Shown here: piece by piece, positions 51,446-60,635 of the stretch | Position numbering within the stretch: position 1 is the first letter of the stretch | How the letters are laid out: each line of letters starts with the position of its first letter | NCBI RefSeq assembly: GCF_000344615.1 | Contig: NZ_KB467824.1 | Span: 5,208,778 to 5,272,777, forward strand | Direction of reading: 5' to 3' | From: Janthinobacterium sp. CG3 | GTDB lineage: Bacteria > Pseudomonadota > Gammaproteobacteria > Burkholderiales > Burkholderiaceae_D | Length of the DNA stretch: 64,000 nt | Notes under the pieces: model-generated | The model's input: only the letters and a program-made list of their open reading frames with translations | What the model was told of the DNA's origin: nothing | Databases searched by the model: none | Made by a program: the position numbers and the translations under genes

Positions 51446-52090
51446 ATGAAATACTTGATCCTGATATGCGCGGCGGCCCTGGGCGCCTGCTCGGTGGTGC
51501 CGACCTCGATCGTGCAGCAACCGACGTCGTCGCGCCCGTTGCAGGCCGACACGCCGGCGCCGTCGAACGGCGCCATTTTCCAAAGCGCCGCCTACCGGCC
51601 GTATTTCGAGGACCGCCGCGCGCGCCACGTCGGCGACATGCTGACCATCACCATCACCGAGAAAACCAACGCCGTCAAGGCCGGCGCCAGCTCCGGCAAC
51701 AAGAGCGGCAGCGTCAACTTTGGCATGGCCGGGCCGCTGCAGGCCCGCTTCGGCGCCACCGCCTCGGCCGAGGGCGCCACCAAGCACGCCGACGGCGACA
51801 ACCAGAGCGCCAGCAACGCCTTCACCGGCACCATCGGCGTGACCGTCATCGAGGTGCTGGCCAACGGCAACCTGCTGGTCGCCGGCGAGAAACAGGTGGC
51901 GATGAACAAGGGCGTCGAGTTCATCCGTTTTTCCGGCATGGTCAGCCCGGACACCGTCGCCACCGGCAACAACGTGCTGTCGACCCAGGTCGCCGACGCC
52001 CGCGTCGAATACCGCACCAACAGCCAGATCGACAAGGCCGAAGTGGCGTCGATGGCCTCGCGCTTCTTCCTCAGCCTGTTGCCGTTCTGA
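51446..52090 (+). CDS. flgH: Flagellar L-ring lipoprotein FlgH
   Basis: A 214-residue outer-membrane lipoprotein that forms the L-ring. A lipobox LGAC places the lipidated Cys at residue 15. RRARHVGDMLTITITEKTNAVK and VTVIEVLANGNLLVAGEKQVAMNKGVEFIRFSG are diagnostic. The 87-bp gap before it contains a short direct repeat (ACTGAAC, near 51383-51400). flgI starts three bases after the stop. Confidence 0.96.
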   Translation: MKYLILICAAALGACSVVPTSIVQQPTSSRPLQADTPAPSNGAIFQSAAYRPYFEDRRARHVGDMLTITITEKTNAVKAGASSGNKSGSVNFGMAGPLQARFGATASAEGATKHADGDNQSASNAFTGTIGVTVIEVLANGNLLVAGEKQVAMNKGVEFIRFSGMVSPDTVATGNNVLSTQVADARVEYRTNSQIDKAEVASMASRFFLSLLPF

Positions 52091-52092
52091 TC

Positions 52093-53223
52093 ATGGCGAC
52101 CTTGTCCACCCAAGCCTCGCGCCTGCTGCGCGCCCTGGCCGCGCTGGCGCTGTGCGCCACGCTGCTGCCCGGCGCCGCCCGCGGCGAGCGCCTGAAAGAC
52201 CTGGCCAGCGTCGCCGGCGTGCGCCAGAACCAATTGATGGGCTACGGCCTGGTGGTCGGCCTCGACGGCAGCGGCGACCAGACCACGCAAACCCCGTTCA
52301 CCGTGCAAAGCGTGGTGTCGATGTTGCAGCAACTGGGCGTGAACCTGCCGCAGGGCACCAGCCTGCAATTGAAAAACGTCGCCGCCGTCATGGTGACGAC
52401 GTCGCTGCCGGCGTTCGCCCAGCCGGGCCAGATGCTCGACGTTACGGTCTCGTCGATGGGCAACGCCAAGAGCCTGCGCGGCGGCACTTTGCTGATGACG
52501 CCGCTCAAGGGCGCCGACGGCCAGATCTACGGCATGGCGCAGGGCAACGTGCTGGTCGGCGGCGTCGGCGCCCAGGCGGCCGGCAGCTCGGTGCAGATCA
52601 ACCACCTCAGCGTGGGCCGCATTTCCGGCGGCGCCACGGTGGAGCGCGCGGTCGCCTCGGCGCTGGGCCAGGACAACACCATCCGCCTGGAACTGAACAC
52701 CACCGACTTTTCCACCGCCAGCCGGGTGGTGCAGGCGATCAACAACCATTTCGGCAACAACGTCGCGGCGGCGCTGGACGGGCGCGTGATCCGCGTCCAG
52801 TCGCCCAGCGACAGCGACGCCCGCGTCGCCTTCCTGGGCGCGCTGGAAAGCCTGGACGTGAAGCCGGCGCAAATGGCCGCCAAGGTCATCATGAACGCGC
52901 GCACCGGTTCGGTGGTGATGAACCAGGCGGTTACGCTGGACAGTTGCGCCATTTCGCACGGCAACCTGTCGGTCAGCGTCAGCGCCGACACCCAGGTCAG
53001 CCAGCCGAACCCGCTTGGCGGCGGCCAGACCGTGGTGACCCAGGGCGCGCAGATCGACATCAAGAAAGAGCCGGGCAAGGTGTTGCTGCTCAAGCCGGGC
53101 GCCTCGCTGGCCGAGGTGGTCAAGGCGCTCAACGCCATCGGCGCCTCGCCGCAAGACTTGCTGGCGATCCTGCAAGCGATGAAGGCCGCCGGTTCGCTGC
53201 GCGCCGAACTTGAAATTATCTAA
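52093..53223 (+). CDS. flgI: Flagellar P-ring protein FlgI
   Basis: A 376-residue periplasmic protein that forms the P-ring in the peptidoglycan layer. A signal peptide ends near residue 32 (PGAARG). ERLKDLASVAGVRQNQLMGYGLVVGLDGSGDQT and the end KPGASLAEVVKALNAIGASPQDLLAILQAMKAAGSLRAELEII are diagnostic. Its assembly depends on FlgA, encoded divergently upstream of flgB. flgJ follows after 11 bp. Confidence 0.97.
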   Translation: MATLSTQASRLLRALAALALCATLLPGAARGERLKDLASVAGVRQNQLMGYGLVVGLDGSGDQTTQTPFTVQSVVSMLQQLGVNLPQGTSLQLKNVAAVMVTTSLPAFAQPGQMLDVTVSSMGNAKSLRGGTLLMTPLKGADGQIYGMAQGNVLVGGVGAQAAGSSVQINHLSVGRISGGATVERAVASALGQDNTIRLELNTTDFSTASRVVQAINNHFGNNVAAALDGRVIRVQSPSDSDARVAFLGALESLDVKPAQMAAKVIMNARTGSVVMNQAVTLDSCAISHGNLSVSVSADTQVSQPNPLGGGQTVVTQGAQIDIKKEPGKVLLLKPGASLAEVVKALNAIGASPQDLLAILQAMKAAGSLRAELEII

Positions 53224-53234
53224 TAGGGGCCGCC

Positions 53235-54149
53235 ATGATCAGCCAAACCGACTTGTCGAAACAGAACGCCTTTGACCTGAAGGGCCTGGGCGAATTGCGC
53301 CAGTCCGCCAAGGCCAAGGAGCCGGAGGCGCTGAAGACGGCGGCGACCCAGTTCGAGGCGATGTTCCTGAACATGATGATGAAGAGCATGCGCGACGCCA
53401 CGCCGCAGGACGGCGTCATGGACAGCCAGCAGAGCAAGATGTACACCTCGATGCTGGACCAGCAGACCAGCCAGAACCTGGCCAAGCGCGGCACCGGCCT
53501 GGCCGACGTGCTGATGCGCCAGTTGACGCAGGTGGCGCCGGCGCCCGACGCCGACGTCTCGCCGCGTTCGTCGACGATGGCGGCGGCGCTGGAAGCCTTC
53601 CGCGCCCAGCAGCAGGGGGCGGGCGCGCCGGCCGCCGCGGCGGCGCTGAAACCGGCCGCGGCTGCCGGCGTCGGCGCGGGCAGCCAGGCGCCGCACGTGC
53701 GCGCGTTCCAGGAAAAACTCGGCGGCCACGCCGCCGAGGCCAGCCGCGCCACCGGCATCCCGGCCAAGTTCATGCTGGGCCAGGCCGCGCTCGAGAGCGG
53801 CTGGGGCAAGCGCGAGATCAAGGGCCGCGACGGCGCCGCCAGCCACAACCTGTTCGGCATCAAGGCCGGCCCGGAGTGGAAGGGCAAGGTGGCCGAGGCC
53901 GTTACCACCGAGTACGTCAACGGGGTGCCGAAGACGCGCACCGAGAAGTTCCGCGCCTACGATTCCTACGCCGACAGCTTCCGCGATTACGCCAAGTTAA
54001 TCACCGACAACAAGCGCTACGAAAAGGTGCTGGCCAGCGCCGGCGACGCCAGCAGCTTCGCCCAGGGCCTGCAGCGCGCCGGTTACGCCACCGACCCGCA
54101 CTACGCCGCCAAGCTGACCCGCATTATCAAGCACTCGCTGGTCGGCTAG
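53235..54149 (+). CDS. flgJ: Flagellar rod cap / peptidoglycan hydrolase FlgJ
   Basis: A 304-residue two-domain protein. The N-terminal rod-cap domain (residues about 30-100) has FEAMFLNMMMKSMRDATP. An Ala-rich linker follows. The C-terminal glucosaminidase domain (about 155-300) has LGQAALESGWGKREI with the catalytic Glu, then SHNLFGIKAG, which opens the peptidoglycan for the rod. It is the normal fused form of beta- and gammaproteobacteria. Confidence 0.96.
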   Translation: MISQTDLSKQNAFDLKGLGELRQSAKAKEPEALKTAATQFEAMFLNMMMKSMRDATPQDGVMDSQQSKMYTSMLDQQTSQNLAKRGTGLADVLMRQLTQVAPAPDADVSPRSSTMAAALEAFRAQQQGAGAPAAAAALKPAAAAGVGAGSQAPHVRAFQEKLGGHAAEASRATGIPAKFMLGQAALESGWGKREIKGRDGAASHNLFGIKAGPEWKGKVAEAVTTEYVNGVPKTRTEKFRAYDSYADSFRDYAKLITDNKRYEKVLASAGDASSFAQGLQRAGYATDPHYAAKLTRIIKHSLVG

Positions 54150-54174
54150 CCGGGGGGGGCGCGGGCCGGCCGCT

Positions 54175-54201
54175 TCAAGTTTCGCCGCCCGGTGCCGTAA
54201 A
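54175..54201 (+). promoter_or_regulatory. Sigma-28 (FliA) promoter of flgK-flgL
   Basis: TCAAGTTT (54175-54182), 11 bases, GCCGTAAA (54194-54201): 13 of 16 positions match the FliA consensus TAAAGTTT-N11-GCCGATAA, with correct spacing. It lies in the 95-bp gap between flgJ and flgK, where late-class control of the hook-filament junction genes is expected. A short direct repeat of GAAGTAGAGC follows it. Confidence 0.75.
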
Positions 54202-54244
54202 TGAAGTAGAGCTGAAGTAGAGCGCACAGAAAAGTACCCACACC

Positions 54245-56209
54245 ATGTCTATCAATCTCCTCAATATTGGCAAAAGCGGCCTGATGGCGGCGCAGTTGGG
54301 GCTGGCGACGACCGGCCACAACATCTCGAACGCCAACGTCACCGGCTACAGCCGCCAGACCGTGTTGCAGCGCAACGCCGTGCCGAACCAGGCCGGTTAC
54401 GGCTTCGTCGGCACCGGCACCGAGGTGGCGCAGGTGAAGCGGGTGTACGACAACTTCCTGGCCAACCAGGTGCGCGCGGCGCAAAGCGCCTCCAGCGGCC
54501 ACGAGGCCGTCTACACGCAGATCAGCCAGATCGACAACCTGCTGGCCGACCCGTCGGCCGGCCTGTCGCCGTCGCTGCAAGAGTTTTTCAAGAGCGTGCA
54601 GGACGTCAGCGCCAATCCGGCCTCGGTGGCGTCGCGCCAGGCGCTGTTGTCGGGCGCCGGCTCGCTGGCCTCGCGCTTCCAGGGGCTGACCGCGCGCCTG
54701 CGGGAAATCGGCAACGGCGTCACCAGCGAAATCAAGGGCAGCGTCGCCTCGATCAATTCCTTCGCCACCCAGATCGCCGAGCTCAACGCCTCGATCAGCA
54801 ACCTCGGCGTGAACGAAACCAACCTGCCCAACGACTTGCTGGACCAGCGCGACCAGTTGATCAATGAAATGAGCAAATACGTCAAGGTGACGGTGACGCC
54901 GGGCGAAAACAACAGCGTCACGGTGGCGATCGGCTCCGGCCAGCCGCTGGTGCTGGGCAAGCACGCGTTCCAGCTGGCGACGACGCCGGCGCTGACCAAC
55001 CCGGACCGCCTCGAAGTGGGGTATATGATCGGCGACACCGTGTCGGTGCTGGGCGAGGGCGCGCTCAACGGCGGCTCCCTCGGCGGCTTGCTGGAATTTC
55101 GCAGCGGCACCCTGGACCGCGTGCAAAATTCGCTCGGCCGCCTGGCGGTGACGATGGCCATTACCTTCAACGACCAGCACAAGCTGGGGCAGGACCAGAA
55201 CGGCGCGCCGGGCGGCGCCTTCTTCAGCGTCGCCGCGCCGGTGGTGGCGGCCGACTACCGCAACAACGCCACCAGCACGGCGGCGGTGACGGCCACCATC
55301 AGCGACCCGACCAAGCTCACCGTCAGCGACTACGCGGTGCGCTACGACGGCGCCGATTTCGTCGTCACGCGCCAGTCCGACGGCCAGCGCACCACCATCG
55401 CGCCGTATCCGCAAAGCGGCCCGCAAACCATCGACGGCGTCGATTTCTCGATCAGCGGCAGCGCCGCCGAGGCCGACAATTTCATGGTCAAGCCGACCGC
55501 CAACGGCGCCGCCGGTTTCAACGTGCTGATCACCGACCGCGCCAAGATCGCCGCCGCCGCCCCGGTCAGCACCTCCAGCCCGCTGGCCAACACCGGCAAC
55601 GCCAAAATCAGCGCCGGCTCGGTCGACAGCGCCTACCTGCTGCCGGGAAATACCCTGGCGGCGCCGGTGACGCTGACCTACAACCTGGCCGGCAATTCCC
55701 TGTCGGGCTTCCCGCCCGGCCAGGCCGTCACGGTGACGGCCAACGGCGTGCCCACCGTGTATCCGGCCGGCACCGCCAGCATCCCCTATACCAACGGCGC
55801 CGAACTGAGTTTCGGCGGCGTCCACGTGGCCATCGCCGGCACCCCGGGCGCCGGCGACCAGTTCAGCGTCGGCCCCAACGTCAGCGGCGTCGGCGACAAC
55901 CGCAACATGGCCTTGCTGGGCGCCTTGCAAACCAAGAACATCCTCGACGGCGGCAAGGCCACCTACCAGGGCGCCTACGCGGAGACCGTCAGCTTCGTCG
56001 GCAACACCACGCGCGAGGTGCAGATCAACGGCTTGGCCAGCACGGCGTTGCTGGAGCAGACCGAAACGGCGCAGCAGTCCCTGTCGGGCGTCAACCTCGA
56101 CGAGGAGGCGGCCAACCTGTTGCGCTACCAGCAGGCCTACCAGGCCAGCGGCAAGGTCATGCAACTTGCCAGCACGCTGTTCGACGTCATCATCGGGCTC
56201 GGACGATAA
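54245..56209 (+). CDS. flgK: Hook-filament junction protein FlgK (HAP1)
   Basis: A 654-residue axial protein joining hook and filament, exported with the FlgN chaperone. The N-terminal INLLNIGKSGLMAAQLGLATTGHNISNANVTGYSRQ is diagnostic. The C-terminal TAQQSLSGVNLDEEAANLLRYQQAYQASGKVMQLASTLFD is equally so. It is about 100 residues longer than E. coli FlgK, with the extra length in the variable central domain. It is transcribed together with flgL. Confidence 0.96.
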   Translation: MSINLLNIGKSGLMAAQLGLATTGHNISNANVTGYSRQTVLQRNAVPNQAGYGFVGTGTEVAQVKRVYDNFLANQVRAAQSASSGHEAVYTQISQIDNLLADPSAGLSPSLQEFFKSVQDVSANPASVASRQALLSGAGSLASRFQGLTARLREIGNGVTSEIKGSVASINSFATQIAELNASISNLGVNETNLPNDLLDQRDQLINEMSKYVKVTVTPGENNSVTVAIGSGQPLVLGKHAFQLATTPALTNPDRLEVGYMIGDTVSVLGEGALNGGSLGGLLEFRSGTLDRVQNSLGRLAVTMAITFNDQHKLGQDQNGAPGGAFFSVAAPVVAADYRNNATSTAAVTATISDPTKLTVSDYAVRYDGADFVVTRQSDGQRTTIAPYPQSGPQTIDGVDFSISGSAAEADNFMVKPTANGAAGFNVLITDRAKIAAAAPVSTSSPLANTGNAKISAGSVDSAYLLPGNTLAAPVTLTYNLAGNSLSGFPPGQAVTVTANGVPTVYPAGTASIPYTNGAELSFGGVHVAIAGTPGAGDQFSVGPNVSGVGDNRNMALLGALQTKNILDGGKATYQGAYAETVSFVGNTTREVQINGLASTALLEQTETAQQSLSGVNLDEEAANLLRYQQAYQASGKVMQLASTLFDVIIGLGR

Positions 56210-56257
56210 TTGTGTCCGGCGCGGCCCCGGGCCGCGCCGGCGAGGAAGGGTAACATC

Positions 56258-57493
56258 ATGCGCATCAGCACCAAGACCACGTACGACATCGGCAGCACGC
56301 AGATCAACAAGCTGCAGTCCGCGCTCAACCGCACCCAGCAGCAGTTGTCGAGCAACCGCCGCAACCTGACGCCGGCCGACGACCCGATCGCCAGCGCGCG
56401 CGCGCTGGAGGTGACGCAGTCGCAGTCGATCAACACGCAGTTCGTGACGAACCGGCAAAACGCGAAGAATTTCCTGGGCCAGGAGTTGCAGGCGCTCAAC
56501 ACCACCCAGCAACTGATCGCCGACGTCAAGGAACTGGTCGACAAGGCCGGCAACGGCACCTACACCGACAGCGAGCGGGCCATGCTGGCGACCGAGCTGG
56601 AGGTGCGCCTGAACGACCTGCTGGCGGTGGCCAATACCTCCGACGGCGCCGGCGGCTACCTGTTCTCCGGCTATAAATCGACCACCGTGCCGTACAGCAT
56701 GAACGCCGGCGGCGGCGGCGCCACCTACCAGGGCGACCAGGGCCAACGCACGCTGCAGGTGGGCATGTCGCGCCAACTGGCCACCAGCGACGCCGGCAGC
56801 ACCGTCTTCGACAACAACATGACCGGCAACGGCAGCTTCGTCACGGCGCCCGATCCGGGCAACTTCGGCCGCGGCGGCGGCGGCAAGATTTCCGCCGGCA
56901 CCGTGACCAACCCGGTGGCGCTGACGGGGCACAATTATTCGATCGCCTTTAGCGGCACCGGCGCGGCCACCACCTACCTGGTCACCGACACCACGCTGGG
57001 CGTGACCGTGCCCAGCCCGGCCGCGCCGGCGCCCTACATCAGCGGCGCGGCGATCTCCTTCGACGGCCAGCAGTTCGACGTCAAGGGCGCGCCGGCCAAC
57101 GGTGACACGTTTACCGTCGCGCCGAGCCGCAAGGAGTCGCTGTTCACCACGCTGTCGACCGCCTTGACGGTGCTGCGCCAGCCGGCCAGCGGCACGGCTG
57201 GCCAGGCGCGCCTGAGCAACGGCCTCGACGCGGTGCACGTCATCCTCGACACCGCCTTCGACAACGTGCTGGCGGTGCAGGCCGACGTTGGCTCGCGCCT
57301 GAAGGAACTGGACTACCTCGACAGCGCCGGCGAGGACCTGGAGCTGCAATACGCCGGCACCCTGTCCGATTTACAAGATCTCGACATCGTCAAGGCGATT
57401 TCCCTGTTCACGCAGCAGGAAACCACGCTCAAGGCGGCGCAGCAAACCTACACCAAGGTCATGGGCCTGTCGCTGTTCAACTACATCAATTAA
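56258..57493 (+). CDS. flgL: Hook-filament junction protein FlgL (HAP3)
   Basis: A 411-residue axial protein with flagellin-like ends. The N-terminal MRISTKTTYDIGSTQINKLQSALNRTQQQLSSNRRNLTPADDPIASARAL and the C-terminal coiled-coil region (LQDLDIVKAISLFTQQETTLKAAQQTY) are diagnostic. The centre is Gly/Thr/Ala-rich. ATG at 56258 has GAGGAAGGG upstream. It is the last plus-strand gene, convergent with fliR; the 51-bp gap holds no clear terminator. Confidence 0.95.
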   Translation: MRISTKTTYDIGSTQINKLQSALNRTQQQLSSNRRNLTPADDPIASARALEVTQSQSINTQFVTNRQNAKNFLGQELQALNTTQQLIADVKELVDKAGNGTYTDSERAMLATELEVRLNDLLAVANTSDGAGGYLFSGYKSTTVPYSMNAGGGGATYQGDQGQRTLQVGMSRQLATSDAGSTVFDNNMTGNGSFVTAPDPGNFGRGGGGKISAGTVTNPVALTGHNYSIAFSGTGAATTYLVTDTTLGVTVPSPAAPAPYISGAAISFDGQQFDVKGAPANGDTFTVAPSRKESLFTTLSTALTVLRQPASGTAGQARLSNGLDAVHVILDTAFDNVLAVQADVGSRLKELDYLDSAGEDLELQYAGTLSDLQDLDIVKAISLFTQQETTLKAAQQTYTKVMGLSLFNYIN

Positions 57494-57544
57494 GCCCGGC
57501 TCTTCGCCTCAGGTTGATTTCCAGCGTTACCGCCCCCCGCGAAT

Positions 57545-58417
57545 TTAACGGTCTTGGGGCTGACGCGGCACCGGCACCGGCGCCGGGCCGGCGGGCTTGG
57601 TCGGGCGCACCGGCAATAGCGCCGGGCGGGTCCGCTCGGCCCAGGACCGCGGCAGTTTGCGGCTGGTCTCTATCGCTTCGAGGAACAGGCGCTCCAGCGG
57701 CCCCTCCATGTAGGGCATGGCCATGGCGATCACCAGCATGCCGACCCCCAGCGTGATCGGGAAGCCGATGCCAAACAGGTTTAGCTGCGGCGCGGCGCGC
57801 GTCAGGATGCCCAGCGCGACGTTGGTGAGCAGCAGGGCGGCGACGATCGGCAGCGATATCTGCAAGCCCGAGGCGAAGATCTTGCCGCCCCAGTCGGCCA
57901 GGTGCTTGAAGCCGGCGCCGCTCAAGGGCGCCGCCGAGACCGGCAGGCTGACGAAACTCTCGGCCAGCGCCGCCAGCAGCACCAGGTGGACGTTGGCGGC
58001 CAGGAAAACCATGCTGGCCAGCAGGGCCAGCAATTGGCCGATGGCCGACGAGCGCCCGTGCGACTGCGGGTCGAAAAAGGTGGCGAAGCCCAGGCCCATG
58101 GTCAGGCTGCTGATCTCGCCGGCCATTTCAATGGCGGCGAAGACGATGCGCATCGAAAATCCCATGCCCAGACCGACCAGCAGCTCCTGCGCCAGGATCA
58201 GCAGCCCGGCCAGCGACAGCGGGTCGGCCGCCGGCAGCGCCGGCACGGTCGGTCCGATGATCGCCGCCAGCATCACGGCGAGCATGATCTTGCTGCTGTT
58301 GGGTACCGCCGAGTTGCCCAGCACCGGCGCGGCGGCGATCAGGCCGAGGATACGCGTGAGCGGCCACAGCAGCGCGGCGATCCAGGTGTTCAGGTCGACG
58401 CTCGACAGCGTCAGCAT
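57545..58417 (-). CDS. fliR: Flagellar export protein FliR
   Basis: A 290-residue export-gate membrane protein with about six membrane segments. LILAQELLVGLGMGFSMRIVFAAIEMAGEI is the conserved region. The last 40 residues are a Pro/Arg-rich cytoplasmic tail, longer than usual. It is the terminal gene of the minus-strand fliK/L-to-fliR series. FliR builds the gate with FliP and FliQ. Confidence 0.95.
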   Translation of the reverse strand: MLTLSSVDLNTWIAALLWPLTRILGLIAAAPVLGNSAVPNSSKIMLAVMLAAIIGPTVPALPAADPLSLAGLLILAQELLVGLGMGFSMRIVFAAIEMAGEISSLTMGLGFATFFDPQSHGRSSAIGQLLALLASMVFLAANVHLVLLAALAESFVSLPVSAAPLSGAGFKHLADWGGKIFASGLQISLPIVAALLLTNVALGILTRAAPQLNLFGIGFPITLGVGMLVIAMAMPYMEGPLERLFLEAIETSRKLPRSWAERTRPALLPVRPTKPAGPAPVPVPRQPQDR

Positions 58418-58474
58418 GGCGCGCGGGCGGCGCGCGCGCGCCGGTTCGGAGGGGACATTGGGCCGTACCCCGCG

Positions 58475-58744
58475 TCAGCCGACCAGCGCTGGCAGGTTGG
58501 TAAACACCTGGCGCATATAGTCGAGCATGACCGACAGCATCCACGGGCCTGCCACCACCAGCGCGACGAAAATGCCGACCAGTTTGGGGATGAAGGACAG
58601 CGTCGCCTCGTTGATCTGGGTGGCGGCCTGGAAGATGCTGACGACCAGGCCGATGATAAGGGCCACCAGCAACATCGGCGCGGCCACCATCAGGGTGACT
58701 TCCATGGCGTTGCGGCCCAGGGTCATGACGCTTTCCGGTGTCAT
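58475..58744 (-). CDS. fliQ: Flagellar export protein FliQ
   Basis: An 89-residue protein with two membrane segments. MTPESVMTLGRNAMEVTLMVAAPMLL and VSIFQAATQINEATLSFIPKLVGI are diagnostic and the length is standard. It is part of the FliPQR core complex. It lies between fliP and fliR on the minus strand, with gaps of 18 and 57 bp. Confidence 0.97.
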   Translation of the reverse strand: MTPESVMTLGRNAMEVTLMVAAPMLLVALIIGLVVSIFQAATQINEATLSFIPKLVGIFVALVVAGPWMLSVMLDYMRQVFTNLPALVG

Positions 58745-58762
58745 CGCGAACCTTTGCTCAAT

Positions 58763-59554
58763 TTAGTAGAAACTCTGGGACAGCGAGCCGAGCAGTAACT
58801 GCCAGCCGTCGACCAGCACGAACAACATCATCTTGAACGGCAGCGAGATGACGGCCGGCGACATCATCATCATCCCCATCGCCATCAACACGCTGGCCAC
58901 CACCATGTCGATGATCAGGAAGGGGATGAAGATGGCGAAGCCGATCTGGAACGCCGTCTTCAGCTCGCTGGTGACGAAGGCCGGCACCAGGATGCGCAGC
59001 GGCACGTCGTCCGGCCCCTGCAGCGCCGGCGTGCGCGACATCTTGGCGAACAACGCCAGGTCGGCCTGGCGGGTTTGCTTGAGCATGAAGGCCTTGAGCG
59101 GCTCGACGCCCTTGTCCATCGCCACCGTCATGCTGATCTTGTTTTCCTGCAAAGGCAGGTAGGCCTCGGTGTAGATCTTGTCGAACACCGGCCCCATGAC
59201 GAACAGCGTCAGGAACAGCGCCAGCCCGACCAGCACCTGGTTCGGCGGCGCCGACTGGGTGCCGATGGCCTGGCGCAGCAGCGACAGCACGATGATGATG
59301 CGGGTGAAGCTGGTCATCATCAACAGCGCCGCCGGCAGGAAGGACAGCGACGTCATCAGCAACATCGTCTGCACCGGCAGCGTATAGTTTTGCGCGCCGC
59401 CCGGGCCCGGCGTGCTGCTGAAGACCGGAATGCCGGGTTCGGCCAGCGCCAGCAGCGGCAGCGCCAGCGCGGCGCCGGCCAGCAGCCAGCCCAGCGCCTG
59501 GCGAGGGGAGTGCGGTAAGAATGCTGCGACGTGCATGCGCTGCCTATTTGCCAT
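58763..59554 (-). CDS. fliP: Flagellar export protein FliP
   Basis: A 263-residue core export-gate protein with a cleavable N-terminal signal and four further membrane segments. [52 protein letters not shown] is diagnostic, as is [38 protein letters not shown]. Start is uncertain: ATG at 59554 overlaps the fliO stop by 11 bases, ATG at 59536 would give 257 residues, and a TTG at 59566 is also in frame. Confidence 0.95.
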   Translation of the reverse strand: MANRQRMHVAAFLPHSPRQALGWLLAGAALALPLLALAEPGIPVFSSTPGPGGAQNYTLPVQTMLLMTSLSFLPAALLMMTSFTRIIIVLSLLRQAIGTQSAPPNQVLVGLALFLTLFVMGPVFDKIYTEAYLPLQENKISMTVAMDKGVEPLKAFMLKQTRQADLALFAKMSRTPALQGPDDVPLRILVPAFVTSELKTAFQIGFAIFIPFLIIDMVVASVLMAMGMMMMSPAVISLPFKMMLFVLVDGWQLLLGSLSQSFY

Positions 59555-60155
59555 TGCGTTTTTCAATTGTCTGTTTCAGCCACTCGGAGAAGTTGGCGGC
59601 GGCCGGGCTGTTCGGCTGGCCCGCCGTGGCGCTGGCGTCGTCCTGGCGCGGCATGGTGGCCAGCGCGTTGACCCGGCCCGGCGAAGCGCCGACGACAATC
59701 CACTGGTCGCCGACCTCGATCAGCATGACGCGCTCGCGCCCGCCCAGGCTCATCGAGCTGAGCAGCCGCAGCCGGGAGTTGCCGCCCGCCACTTTCGGGC
59801 CGAAGCGTTTCATGAACCAGGCCAGGCCGCCCAGCAGGGCCAGCACGAACAGCAGGGCCAGGATGGTTTGCAGCAGGCTGCCGGCGGCCGAGGCCGGCGC
59901 GGTCGCGGTCGCGGCCGGGATTGGCGCAGGCGCGGGCGCAACGGCGCGGCCCGGCATGGCCAGCGCTTCCGGCGCCGGTACGGGCGCCGGGTCGGGCGTT
60001 GCGGCGGCGGACGGCGCGGGCGCGGGGGCGGACACGCTGGAAGGGGGAGTGGCGGGGACGGCGGCGAACGGGGCCGCCGGTGTGGCGGCCCCGTTCGCCG
60101 TGGCGTTGGCGATACAGCAGGCCAGCGCCATTGCAATGAATGCTACAGGCTTCAT
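59544..60155 (-). CDS. fliO: Flagellar protein FliO
   Basis: A 203-residue protein that helps assemble the FliP ring. A signal-like N-terminus (residues 1-20) is followed by about 70 residues of Ala/Pro-rich periplasmic sequence. A membrane segment lies near residues 93-113 ([21 protein letters not shown]), and then the cytoplasmic FliO domain with [27 protein letters not shown]. The Ala/Pro stretch makes it longer than E. coli FliO. Its start overlaps the fliN stop (ATGA). Confidence 0.9.
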   Translation of the reverse strand: MKPVAFIAMALACCIANATANGAATPAAPFAAVPATPPSSVSAPAPAPSAAATPDPAPVPAPEALAMPGRAVAPAPAPIPAATATAPASAAGSLLQTILALLFVLALLGGLAWFMKRFGPKVAGGNSRLRLLSSMSLGGRERVMLIEVGDQWIVVGASPGRVNALATMPRQDDASATAGQPNSPAAANFSEWLKQTIEKRNGK

Positions 60156-60592
60156 TTATTCAGTTTTCTAATGCGTTCGGACGGCGTGATGATGTCGGTC
60201 AGGCGGATGCCGAACTTGTCGTTGACCACCACCACCTCGCCCTGGGCGATCAGGCAACCGTTGACCAGCACGTCCATCGGCTCGCCGGCCAGGCCGTCGA
60301 GCTCGACCACCGAACCCTGCGCCAGTTGCAGCAGGTTCTTGATGGCGATCTTGGTGCGGCCCAGCTCGACCGTCAGTTGCACCGGGATATCGAGGATGAA
60401 ATCGATGTCGTTGTGCGTCTCGGTCTTCGAACCCTGCTTGGAGAAGTCCTTGAACACGGCGGCGCTGGCGGCGCTGGCCACGCTGGCCTGGCTGGCCTGG
60501 TTTTGCAGCGCCTCCGCTTCCGCCTTGGCCTGCTCGGCGATGGCCGCGCCCCAATCGTCTTCCGCGCTTTGATCGTCTTGATTGTCGGACAT
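60152..60592 (-). CDS. fliN: Flagellar switch protein FliN
   Basis: A 146-residue C-ring subunit that takes part in switching and export. The C-terminal SpoA domain has ILDIPVQLTVELGRTKIAIKNLLQLAQGSVVELDGLAGEPMDVLVNGCLIAQGEVVVVNDKFGIRLTDI, the diagnostic FliN sequence. The N-terminal 60 residues are acidic, then Ala/Ser-rich. It lies 43 bp after fliM and overlaps fliO. Confidence 0.97.
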   Translation of the reverse strand: MSDNQDDQSAEDDWGAAIAEQAKAEAEALQNQASQASVASAASAAVFKDFSKQGSKTETHNDIDFILDIPVQLTVELGRTKIAIKNLLQLAQGSVVELDGLAGEPMDVLVNGCLIAQGEVVVVNDKFGIRLTDIITPSERIRKLNK

Positions 60593-60635
60593 GTTGCTCT
60601 CCTGTTGTTGCGGACTCCGGCGCCGGGCGCCGGTC

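Noticed and set aside
54146..57349. Open frame of about 1067 codons antisense to flgK and flgL
   Set aside because: Reverse-frame shadow of two clear flagellar genes; composition is Val/Ala/Arg/His-rich without recognisable domains.
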